The notes under the pieces: generated by a model
What the model was told of the DNA's origin: nothing
The model's database searches: none
The model's input: only the letters and a program-made list of their open reading frames with translations
In this document: one piece after another, positions 19,468 to 27,430 of the stretch
How positions within the stretch are numbered: position 1 is the stretch's first letter
Layout: each line of letters opens with the position of its first letter
Program-made: the position numbers and the translations under genes
DNA from: CAINVV01 sp037137375
GTDB lineage: Bacteria > Bacteroidota > Bacteroidia > Bacteroidales > Prolixibacteraceae
Direction: 5' to 3'
Length of the DNA stretch: 64,000 nt
Assembly (NCBI GenBank): GCA_037137375.1
Contig: JBAXKJ010000027.1
Location: 9,527-73,526, forward strand

Positions 19468-19561
19468 TTTAATTCACTGGATTATATGAAATCATTAAGT
19501 TAGATTTTAAGTCAAATAATTTCAATTGATTAGTATCTTCTAATAAAGTGATCTATAACTT

Positions 19562-19792
19562 ATGAAAATGATATTTATCTTCATTTATATTGTTGCATTT
19601 TTTTCATCCTGCAACCTGCTTCTCACCAATGAAAAAAAGACAATTGAGGTGTGTCAAAAGGCCAAGATTCAGTTACAATCAGAAGATCAAGAAGCAAATA
19701 CTTTTCTTGAAGCCTTCTCTTTTGGTTTAAATGCGATTTGGTTGGGTTTTGCAAATAAGTCCGGAATGCGGATATGTGCAGTCGGCTATTAG
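19562..19792 (+). CDS. Small lipoprotein, possibly truncated
   Basis: This 76-residue frame has a lipoprotein signal (IVAFFSSCN, Cys 17), so export is plausible. The remainder (EKKTIEVCQKAKIQLQ and LNAIWLGFANKSG) is amphipathic. The sudden change of composition after WLGFANK suggests that the original C-terminus has been lost. It follows the FISUMP gene by 94 bases on the same strand. No family is assigned, and it may be a decaying gene. Confidence 0.45.
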   Translation: MKMIFIFIYIVAFFSSCNLLLTNEKKTIEVCQKAKIQLQSEDQEANTFLEAFSFGLNAIWLGFANKSGMRICAVGY

Positions 19793-19819
19793 CTGGAAAT
19801 CAAATAGTCAATTTTCTAA

Positions 19820-20032
19820 TTATTTCCCAATTATGCTATTTACAGCATCCCAATTTACTGCACCTCCTTGTTTCTCAAACATTTTCAGCTGAGTTTCCAA
19901 CATGGTCTGTTGAATCTTAATGAGTTGGTTAATCTTCCAATACCAGCAGAACAGCTCTCTTAGCAAGAAGAAAAGACCCACCACAATTACAATACCAAGG
20001 ACAATTCCTCCGATAGCACTTGCATCATTCAT
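19820..20032 (-). CDS. Small conserved-type membrane protein
   Basis: The product has 70 residues, with one strong transmembrane segment at about 7-26 (GGIVLGIVIVVGLFFLLREL) followed by the Trp-rich CWYWKINQLIKIQQTML and an amphipathic tail. Small proteins of this plan, with a helix and then an xxCWYxKIN motif, occur widely in Bacteroidota as hypothetical proteins, from memory. The ATG follows an A-rich leader. It stands alone, convergent with the small lipoprotein gene. The function is unknown. Confidence 0.65.
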   Translation of the reverse strand: MNDASAIGGIVLGIVIVVGLFFLLRELFCWYWKINQLIKIQQTMLETQLKMFEKQGGAVNWDAVNSIIGK

Positions 20033-20284
20033 TTTTTCATAGATTTTAGTTAATAATAACCAAAGCTAATAAACTGATTATTAAGAACAAATTAGTTTGG
20101 AATAAAATTTTCTGCTAATTGCATTTTTTTGAGGTGGACATTTTTTCAGTGATGATTATGAGAATATTTTTTTGTGATTATTCGGATTAGTCGTGTTCGT
20201 CTCCCACCGGGTTAAAACCCTCATTTACGAGACAGGTCAAACTTAGCGGCATTGGGATATTTTGCAAAAAGCAATACGTAATTA
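20033..20284. other. Gene-poor spacer with repeat copy A
   Basis: Between the small membrane protein and the protease relic no convincing gene is seen. The minus strand holds repeat copy A, plus a stop-bounded frame ending FAKYPNAAKFDLSRK whose TGA overlaps an ATG (ATGA) of a 22-codon frame. Both look like debris of an older gene. Confidence 0.4.
20188..20238. repeat. Dispersed repeat copy A (51 bp)
   Basis: This stretch aligns with 21761-21812: 31 of the first 41 positions are identical, including the blocks GTCTCCC, TTAAAACC and TTTAC. Read on the minus strand both copies give the same peptide pattern LVN-x-GFN-xx-GD-x-H, and several differences are at third codon positions. This suggests a once-coding repeat or gene end rather than a random match. 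Here the pattern ends at a stop codon, 49 bases past the protease relic. Confidence 0.5.
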
Positions 20285-20598
20285 TTAAAAAGACAAAGTG
20301 GAGGAATTATCGTATCTATTATAAATTGAGACGCCATATTGCATGACATCACGACCAACTAAACATTGAATGTGTTGCGTTTGCAGTAGAGCTTCAGTAA
20401 CTACGATAGATGCAATATTAATACTAGTTGGGAAAATCAACTGAACATCAAACTGATAACAAATGATATTTGTAGACGAAGGTGTGTTTATTAGAGTCGT
20501 TCCAACAGGTTGAATGCCAAGGGTAGCGGACAAGACCTTGACTTATTTCTGTTCCTGTTGCTCCGGTGTTATCAGCATTTACAAATGTCTTAGAAGTG
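20285..20598 (-). pseudogene. Relic of a retropepsin-like aspartic protease
   Basis: The longest intact piece (20285-20533, 82 codons) starts only with TTG. It reads GIQPVGTTLINTPSSTNIIC and then HIQCLVGRDVMQYGVSIYN, which resembles the second half of bacterial retroviral-type aspartyl proteases, including the flap-distal GRD motif. Just upstream, in another frame, is TFVNADNTGATGTEISQ, which resembles the active-site DTGATG segment but with Asn in place of the catalytic Asp. The two parts join only by a one-base frameshift near 20523-20530. So the catalytic residue and the frame are both lost. The relic ends just before the promoter region of the toxin-antitoxin pair. Confidence 0.6.
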
Positions 20599-20609
20599 TC
20601 AAAATATTA

Positions 20610-20633
20610 GTACTTTTGTGTTGATTTAAGTAC
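20610..20633 (+). promoter_or_regulatory. Candidate promoter and operator of the toxin-antitoxin pair
   Basis: TACTTTTG at 20611-20618 matches the Bacteroidota -7 box TAnnTTTG exactly. It lies inside an inverted repeat, GTACTT (20610-20615) and AAGTAC (20628-20633), 12 bases apart. The antitoxin ATG is at 20640. An operator overlapping the promoter would fit autoregulation, which is common in type II pairs. A clear -33 TTTG is not seen. Confidence 0.4.
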
Positions 20634-20639
20634 AAGGCC

Positions 20640-20900
20640 ATGAATACCCAGACAATATCGATTGATTTTCCTTCTGACATCCTTTTGGCTCTTAATGAGA
20701 ATGAAACCGAACTTAAAAAGGATATTAAAATCTCCTTGGCTATTCGATTATATCAACTTAAGAAATTGACAATTGGTAAAGCCGCGCAACTATCTGGATT
20801 ATCAAGATATGATTTCGAGACCTTACTTGCGGAGCATGAGATTCCCATATCAAATCTATCCCTTGATGATGTGCTGGGTGATTCCTTGAAACTTAGATAG
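20640..20900 (+). CDS. UPF0175-family antitoxin
   Basis: This 86-residue protein matches the UPF0175 pattern: ISIDFPSDILLALNENE, a helical centre with AIRLYQLKKLTIGKAAQLSGLSRYDFETLLAEH that forms a helix-turn-helix-like unit, and the terminal NLSLDDVLGD. In known pairs this protein neutralises a DUF3368 PIN-type toxin and probably represses its own operon. The toxin ATG follows the stop after one base. The promoter and palindrome lie just upstream. Confidence 0.85.
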   Translation: MNTQTISIDFPSDILLALNENETELKKDIKISLAIRLYQLKKLTIGKAAQLSGLSRYDFETLLAEHEIPISNLSLDDVLGDSLKLR

Positions 20901-20901
20901 G

Positions 20902-21399
20902 ATGAAGGGAATAGTAATTGCTGATTCAGGACCTATTTTTTCTTTAGCTCTTATCGATAAACTTGAGCTGCTTGATTCTCTTTTTGATGATATTCTTATA
21001 CCGCCAGCAGTTTGGAATGAGATTTCAGCGGATGAGACTAAACCATTCTACGATCGAGTTTGTAATTATTTTAAGGATAGGGTTAAGCATACCACAGGTT
21101 TCAACGAGCTGACTTTTATAATGGGTTATGGCGAGTCGGAATCAGTAATACTTTATAATGAAGTAGAAGCAGATTTCTTGTTGATTGATGACAAAAAGGC
21201 AAGAAGCATCGCTGAGAATCTTGGTGTAAAATGTATTGGCACAATTGGATTACTATCAGCTGCAAAGGATAAAGGTTATATTGTTGCCTTACGACCCATA
21301 TTTGAAGACTTTCTTACTCATCAGCGCTATTATTCAATTGACCTATTAAACGCTATCCTGTTAAGAAAGAATGAAGAATCTTTAAACTTCAAATCATAG
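20902..21399 (+). CDS. DUF3368 PIN-like toxin
   Basis: This 165-residue protein starts with IVIADSGPIFSLALIDKLELL, where the first acidic residue of the PIN active site stands. It then has LIPPAVWNEI, GYGESESVIL (second acidic site) and DFLLIDDKKARSIAENLGVKCIGTIGLL (third acidic cluster). All elements of the DUF3368 fold are present, so an active Mg-dependent RNase toxin is plausible, although no target is known. It is separated from the antitoxin by a single base. This is a typical small accessory module and marks the stretch as variable. Confidence 0.85.
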   Translation: MKGIVIADSGPIFSLALIDKLELLDSLFDDILIPPAVWNEISADETKPFYDRVCNYFKDRVKHTTGFNELTFIMGYGESESVILYNEVEADFLLIDDKKARSIAENLGVKCIGTIGLLSAAKDKGYIVALRPIFEDFLTHQRYYSIDLLNAILLRKNEESLNFKS

Positions 21400-22341
21400 C
21401 AAACTCTGACTGTTTGCAATCATTTTATGAAGATGATTTCTTTGTATCTAAGGCAAAGTAAAAAATACAATAGAAAAAATCAATAAGAAAAAAAACCGCT
21501 GGCGCAGAGTGTGTCCTGAAGCGAACGGACTAATTTTGCAATAAAGAACGTTTTATGAAATGCCATACAAAAGATGAAGGGGCTTCTGAGAGGGAATGAT
21601 TGTTCGTTGGCAAATTGCAAGAATAGTCAACACTCTATATACTGGAGATTTGTAACCTTATTTCATTTATACGCCCTACCCCGGGACCATCAAGCTCATC
21701 TCATTTGAATCATTTGGCTTTAACCTAACTTCCACCTGCCTTAACCACTGCCCTTTGGAGTAGTTGTGTTTGTCTCCCTTCGAATTAAAACCTGGGTTTA
21801 CCAACACTGGTCTTGCCTTATTAGAATAAATTACTGCTTAAAAAATATTATAATGAATGTGCTAACCTTGCAGAGGAGCATGGATCGCATGAAAAGTATG
21901 GCAAGACCGATAGATATTTATTTGTCAATTCTGTCTGGATGACCCGCCGTGCAATGTTCCAATTAAATTTTTGCTTTTTTAAGTTTTTTGGGGCAGTTTC
22001 ATGTACGAAGAACTGAAAACGATCCAGCGGACATAGATGCACTTCATCTCAGTGGTAAGTCAATAACTCCGTAGATTAAAAAAAAATTAAAATTGTAAAT
22101 TTTCGGACGAGTCCAATTAATTTCTTCTATATTTATCATCGGAAAAAAATGCGACCCCTGGTGTCACTAACAGCCAGATTAACATGCCATCTTAACCGTG
22201 TAAAGATTCAACTTGTGATCATTCAACTTAATTCAGATAATGCAATCGGATTGTATTGTCATTTAAATTTTTGTCTGACGTGACCTAAAAAACACTTCTT
22301 ATACAAGATCTAACTATCGTTAATTTCAAACAGAACTGTCA
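21400..22341. other. 942-bp gene-poor stretch with gene debris
   Basis: No intact gene is seen. Repeat copy B lies at 21761-21812. A plus-strand frame open from 21825 to 22016 (63 codons, no start codon) reads YYNECANLAEEHGSHEKYGK and then LFVNSVWMTRRAMF, a composition more like protein than chance, so it may be a fragment. The last 250 bases are the AT-rich leader of the next susC, where no clear TTTG/TAnnTTTG pair was found. Confidence 0.5.
21761..21812. repeat. Dispersed repeat copy B (52 bp)
   Basis: This is the partner of the copy at 20188-20238. On the minus strand it reads VLVNPGFNSKGDKHN and stays open for about 27 further codons (YSKGQWLRQVEVRLKPND) before a stop. It is therefore the better-preserved copy, perhaps the tail of a lost gene. 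Confidence 0.5.
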
Positions 22342-25300
22342 ATGAAAAAAAATCAAAGTTTGCACTTCTTTTCATCAGGAGGTCGTAAGCAAATTCCTTT
22401 AAAGCTCAAATTGCTTTCTGTGCTATTATTTTCGGTTCTTGCCTCTCTGGCAGCTGTCGGAAATATGCCGCCGGCAAAACCAGGCCAAGTGCTGAGCCAG
22501 GCCGGACAACAGAGAAAGATCACGGGTAAAGTAAGTGATGCCACCGGAGCAGGAATTCCTGGGGCTACCATCCTTGTAAAAGGCTCAACGGTAGGGACAA
22601 TTGCCGATTTTGACGGCAATTTTACTTTAGCGCTTCCTGAAAATGCGACAACTCTTGTGGTGAGTTTTGTGGGAATGATCACCAAAGAAATTCCAATTAA
22701 TCTGGCTGATTCTTATCTGGTGACCCTTTCTGACACAACTATTGGTGTGGAGGAAGTTGTTATCGTTGGTTACGGCGTACAAAAGAAAGAGAGTGTAGTT
22801 GGTGCTATCACGCAAGTAAACAACCAGGCTTTGATGCGATCTGGTACTTCCAATGTCACTAACGCCATAGCAGGAAAGCTTTCCGGAGTATTAACCATCC
22901 AGCAAACGGGTGAGCCGGGGAATGATGACTCTGAAGTTATTATTCGCGGTGTATCCAGTTGGAACGGAAGCGCTCCACTCACGCTGGTGGACGGGGTAGA
23001 GCGTGACTACAAAGATTTGAACCCTGATGAGATCGCTACTGTTTCAGTTTTAAAGGATGCCTCCTCTACAGCTGTATTTGGGGCGAAAGGCGCGAATGGT
23101 GTAATTATTGTCACAACCAAACGTGGTTCCCTGGGTAAACCACAGATGAGTTTCACTGCTTCATACGGTTTAAATAAAGCTACGAGAATGCCGGACTTTA
23201 TTGATTCTTACACAACCATGTCGCTATTAAATGTTGCCCGGATGAATGGGCAGCAATTTCAACTGCTGACTCCCCAAAATATCCTGAATGAATACCGTAA
23301 TCCTTCAACCCCGCTCAATTCACTGCAATATCCAAATGTGGACTGGTTTAAATTATTAACCCGCAAGTTTTCACCAACCTCAAATGCAAATTTCAATGTC
23401 CAGGGTGGCACTGATTTTGTCAAGTATTTTTGCTCTTTAGGGTGGTATCATCAAAGCGATTTTTTCAAATCATACAATCTAGGGTATGATGACACCCGCT
23501 ATCACTACGATCGGTTCAACTATCGTGCAAACATTGATTTTACGCTGACAAAGACAACCCAATTATCTCTGAACGTAGGTGGCGAAGTAGGAATAAAAAA
23601 TCAGCAGGGAAATTCACCCTGGAGAGATCTTTATTCAACCTCTCCTGCCAGGTTTCCTGCCTATTTCCCCGAATGGGTTTTGGAACAGGTTCCTGACCTC
23701 GATTATCCAAATGCCACAGGTATCAGACAGGCGGCTTCTTTTGGCGAATATACGGGAAACCCATATAACACCATGAACAGTGGCACCTTTGATCAATACC
23801 TGGATTCAAAGTTATTTACCGACTTGTATGTTGATCAGAAGCTGGACGGAATTATAAAAGGATTATCACTCAAAGCAAAAGTATCCTTAAGTACTTATTA
23901 CAGGAACCAATCACTTTATGCTGATTACAGTTTTCCACAATATCTGCTCAATTATGACAACATCGGCAAAGTCGATCCAACTACTGGTAAACCGCTGAAT
24001 CCATGGAGCAGAAATGGGCAGGGAAATGAAGTTTACAATCAGGGTATTCTGGACATAAATGTAGGAGGATTACAGGATGATTATTATCGTGACCTTTATT
24101 ATGAGTTCGGTTTTAATTATAAGAACAGCTTCGGAAAGCACTCTGTAAGCGGATTGGCATTAATGAACCGTCAGCAGAAAAACGCGGGCTCCGATTTTCC
24201 CTATTATAATGAAGCGCTTGTGGGCAGAGCAACTTACGATTATTCCAATAAATATTTAGTTGAGATCAACGTTGGTTATTCGGGATCAGAAAGGTTCTCT
24301 CCAAATAACAGGTTCGGATTTTTCCCATCGGGTGCCGTCGGTTGGGTGGCATCTGAAGAAGCTTTCATTAAAAAGGCATTGCCTTGGATGAGTAAACTTA
24401 AGTTTCGATATTCCGATGGTTTGGTAGGTAATGATTACGCTTCGAGCAGGTGGCTTTATATCAGTGATTATTATACGAGTAGTGGTGTCATTCTGGAAGA
24501 CAAAGGTGCAAATGCAAATGCTCAATGGGAGCAGGCACGCAAGAGAGATCTGGGAGTCGAGATTGGCCTCTTTAAAAACACTTTCACCGTTAATGTCGAT
24601 TTATTTAATGAATACCGGAACAAGATGTTGCTGAGTCCCCGTAACGTTACCATGTTAGTTGGCAATTCATTCAAAGATCTTAATCTGGGAAGCATGAAAA
24701 AACAAGGCTTTGAAGTGGAATTGGAGTTCAATAAAACCACAGCCTCAAAGGTTACTTACTATTCAAAAGGAATTTTTGGATTTAATGAGAACAGGATCAT
24801 ATTCAAGGATGACTACCTTAACGCGCCTGAATACTCAAAGAACGCAGATAAGCCCGTCGATGCCCAGTTAAACGGTGTATTATTGACCGGCAGCGGTTAT
24901 TATACATCAGTGAATGACATTCACAATAACCCTTCGCCAATAGCCCTCGAGAAACTGAATACCGGAGATTATAAATTTTTAGATTACACGGCAGACGGCG
25001 TCATTTCGGATGTGGATAAATATCCGATTAAAGGATCGAGTTATCCGCCAATTACCTACTCTCTCTCATCCGGCATTAGTTATAAGGGTTTTGAGTTTAA
25101 CTTCATGTTTCAGGGCAATGTAGGAAAGTATGTCGTTTATAACCAGACCTATGAAGCGGAGTTTATCAAAGGTGATTACCGTGTGCACTCCTCCCAACTT
25201 GACTATTGGACGCCTAACAATCAGGATGTAAACCATTCAACTTTGCATTACAGCGGAAGCGGAAGCGCTGACATTCTTTTCTGGGGTGGAGGTGAAGCCA

Positions 25301-25566
25301 ATAGCGGGTACAACATCATGGTCGAAAATCGCTTTTGGAGAAATGCTGATTATCTTCGGTTGAAAGAGATTTATCTCGGTTATAGTTTCGAATCTTCCGT
25401 ACTCAAGCATTATGCAGGGATCTCAAAAATCAATGTTTATGCCACGGCAAACAATGTGGTCACCTTCACAAAACTTATCGAAGGTGATCCCGAACGAAAG
25501 GATTTCCAGCAGGGATTCTATCCGCAAATGAGCAGCACAATTATTGGTTTGAAGTTTAATTTCTAA
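22342..25566 (+). CDS. SusC/RagA-family TonB-dependent transporter (first of tandem pairs)
   Basis: This 1074-residue protein has an export signal about 40 residues in (LKLLSVLLFSVLASLAAVG), preceded by a basic stretch. It carries a carboxypeptidase-regulatory-like domain (ITGKVSDATGAGIPGATILV), the SusC motif EEVVIVGYGVQKKESVVGA, and a plug with LTLVDGVERDYKDLNPDEIA and SVLKDASSTAVFGAKGANGVIIVTTKRG. The barrel ends IIGLKFNF. It imports an oligosaccharide that cannot be named, since no enzyme gene lies in this locus. It is followed after 17 bases by its susD partner. It is the first gene after the gene-poor stretch, so the promoter should be within 22.1-22.3 kb. Confidence 0.94.
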   Translation: MKKNQSLHFFSSGGRKQIPLKLKLLSVLLFSVLASLAAVGNMPPAKPGQVLSQAGQQRKITGKVSDATGAGIPGATILVKGSTVGTIADFDGNFTLALPENATTLVVSFVGMITKEIPINLADSYLVTLSDTTIGVEEVVIVGYGVQKKESVVGAITQVNNQALMRSGTSNVTNAIAGKLSGVLTIQQTGEPGNDDSEVIIRGVSSWNGSAPLTLVDGVERDYKDLNPDEIATVSVLKDASSTAVFGAKGANGVIIVTTKRGSLGKPQMSFTASYGLNKATRMPDFIDSYTTMSLLNVARMNGQQFQLLTPQNILNEYRNPSTPLNSLQYPNVDWFKLLTRKFSPTSNANFNVQGGTDFVKYFCSLGWYHQSDFFKSYNLGYDDTRYHYDRFNYRANIDFTLTKTTQLSLNVGGEVGIKNQQGNSPWRDLYSTSPARFPAYFPEWVLEQVPDLDYPNATGIRQAASFGEYTGNPYNTMNSGTFDQYLDSKLFTDLYVDQKLDGIIKGLSLKAKVSLSTYYRNQSLYADYSFPQYLLNYDNIGKVDPTTGKPLNPWSRNGQGNEVYNQGILDINVGGLQDDYYRDLYYEFGFNYKNSFGKHSVSGLALMNRQQKNAGSDFPYYNEALVGRATYDYSNKYLVEINVGYSGSERFSPNNRFGFFPSGAVGWVASEEAFIKKALPWMSKLKFRYSDGLVGNDYASSRWLYISDYYTSSGVILEDKGANANAQWEQARKRDLGVEIGLFKNTFTVNVDLFNEYRNKMLLSPRNVTMLVGNSFKDLNLGSMKKQGFEVELEFNKTTASKVTYYSKGIFGFNENRIIFKDDYLNAPEYSKNADKPVDAQLNGVLLTGSGYYTSVNDIHNNPSPIALEKLNTGDYKFLDYTADGVISDVDKYPIKGSSYPPITYSLSSGISYKGFEFNFMFQGNVGKYVVYNQTYEAEFIKGDYRVHSSQLDYWTPNNQDVNHSTLHYSGSGSADILFWGGGEANSGYNIMVENRFWRNADYLRLKEIYLGYSFESSVLKHYAGISKINVYATANNVVTFTKLIEGDPERKDFQQGFYPQMSSTIIGLKFNF

Positions 25567-25583
25567 TCTTAAAAATTTCAACA

Positions 25584-27407
25584 ATGAAAAAATATATCAT
25601 TATCATCTTATGCAGCGGATTAATCTTGGGCTCCATGTCATCCTGCCTCAAAAGCTTTCTCGATAAGGCACCTGAGTCAGGATTGACGGAGGAAGATGTT
25701 TTCAGTAAATATGAGAACTTCAAGAAATTCTTTGAGGCAGTATATTCGGGACCAACCTATAGTATCAAGACAGGATTCTCGCTTTACTTCAGTTATTGGG
25801 ATCAAAAATATACCTGGGATGCACTCACTGATATGAGTGACCAGGGACGATTGATGGAAGGGCAGACCGTCAAAGGCGGGCAGATCTCTTCTATCGTTAA
25901 CAAATATACCTATGATACCAGCCGGCGACCAATCCTCGCATCAATGTTTTATAGCATAAGGATTTGCAATCTTGCATTACAAAATATACATCTGTTGAAA
26001 GATGCCACACAGGCAGACATTGATGATTACACTGCGCAAGCACATTTTATCCGGGCGTTTTCGCACTTTACCCTTTTTAAAATTTGGGGCCCGATGCCTT
26101 ACCTTACAAAAGCGTTAGGACCTGACGATCAATGGGACATTCCCCGTCTTTCTAAACACGAAACGCTGATAAAAATTGCTGCAGATTTAGATACGGCCAT
26201 TACTTTTTATAAAAAGGCTAATACTATGCGCCGGGATAACCCTGTTTATGGGGGTGCCGGTCACCTCAATCACCCGGATTTATACAAACCAAACGGAGCA
26301 GCAGCCATGGGATTGAAGGGCAGGGTATTGCTTTATGCAGCCAGTCCGCTAAATAATGAACTCGGTGTTAAAGACTGGGAGGCTGCAGCCAAAGCCAATT
26401 GGGAAGCTATTCAGGCTGCCGAGCAATTTGGTTACTTCCTGCTAAGCGCTAACGATTACAAACTAAATTATGTCGGCACACGATATTCTGATGAGCAGTT
26501 GTGGGGATGGTCTGCCAGTAACCAGGCTTATAACGCTGGAAATCTTGCAGCCCTTTCAAATGGAGTCTTTGCCTCCAGTAAAGCGAGTAATTCGGGTGAA
26601 TGTCCGACACAAAATATGGTTGACAGATTTGAAACCGCCAATGGTGAACCATTGAACACAGACGCCGACCGTCAGATTGCCATTGCCGCCGGCCATTATA
26701 AGGATCAGGATCCTTATGCCAACAGGGATCCTAGATTTTATATCGATATCATCTATAACGACGCACCGATTGCGGGATATGGCACCGCCAAAATTTACAA
26801 TCAGTTGGTTAATGGCGTAACTGTCTGGAGCCAGCTTTTGGACCAAACCTACCTCGGTATTACCCAAACCGGTTACTATCAGCGAAAATTGTGGGGCGAC
26901 CAGAGTGTAAATAATAAAGTTCAACCACTTTGTACCGATCCGATCATACGCCTGGGAGAGCTTTATCTGAATTATGCGGAGGCGACAAATGAGGCTTACG
27001 GCCCGAACGGTGCGGCTCCCGGGGCATCAATGTCGGCGGTTCAGGCGATAAACAAGATAAGGTCTAAAGTCGGAATGACTAATGTATTGCCACAGTTCAC
27101 TATTTCCACGAGTACCTTCAGACCACGCGTAAAAAACGAACGAATCGTTGAATTGTGCTTCGAAGGTCATCATTTCTTCGACATTCGCCGGTGGAAGGAT
27201 GCTCCGGTATTAATGTCCGGTCTCCTGACCGGGATGGATATTCAAAAGGTAAATGTAAGTAATGATTATCCCAAAGGATACATTTACACCCGAAAAAACC
27301 TTCCGCCCGAACGTCAGGTAAGATGGAAGGATGCCATGTATTACTTACCTTTCAATACCTCGGATAATTACAAGATGAAAAAATTCGTTCCCAACGAAGT
27401 TTGGTAA
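25584..27407 (+). CDS. SusD/RagB-family lipoprotein (partner of first SusC)
   Basis: This 607-residue lipoprotein has the signal MKKYIIIILCSGLILGSMSS with the lipidated Cys at 21. The SusD pattern is clear: FLDKAPESGLTEEDVFS at the start, QAHFIRAFSHFTLFKIWGPMPYLTKAL in the TPR region (about 152-178), and the C-terminal KNERIVELCFEGHHFFDIRRWKDA block. It would capture the glycan at the cell surface and lie on the preceding SusC. The stop is 23 bases before the preferred ATG of the next susC, so the four transporter genes are probably one transcript. Confidence 0.94.
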   Translation: MKKYIIIILCSGLILGSMSSCLKSFLDKAPESGLTEEDVFSKYENFKKFFEAVYSGPTYSIKTGFSLYFSYWDQKYTWDALTDMSDQGRLMEGQTVKGGQISSIVNKYTYDTSRRPILASMFYSIRICNLALQNIHLLKDATQADIDDYTAQAHFIRAFSHFTLFKIWGPMPYLTKALGPDDQWDIPRLSKHETLIKIAADLDTAITFYKKANTMRRDNPVYGGAGHLNHPDLYKPNGAAAMGLKGRVLLYAASPLNNELGVKDWEAAAKANWEAIQAAEQFGYFLLSANDYKLNYVGTRYSDEQLWGWSASNQAYNAGNLAALSNGVFASSKASNSGECPTQNMVDRFETANGEPLNTDADRQIAIAAGHYKDQDPYANRDPRFYIDIIYNDAPIAGYGTAKIYNQLVNGVTVWSQLLDQTYLGITQTGYYQRKLWGDQSVNNKVQPLCTDPIIRLGELYLNYAEATNEAYGPNGAAPGASMSAVQAINKIRSKVGMTNVLPQFTISTSTFRPRVKNERIVELCFEGHHFFDIRRWKDAPVLMSGLLTGMDIQKVNVSNDYPKGYIYTRKNLPPERQVRWKDAMYYLPFNTSDNYKMKKFVPNEVW

Positions 27408-27430
27408 CACTTAACCTAAAAATTAAAATT

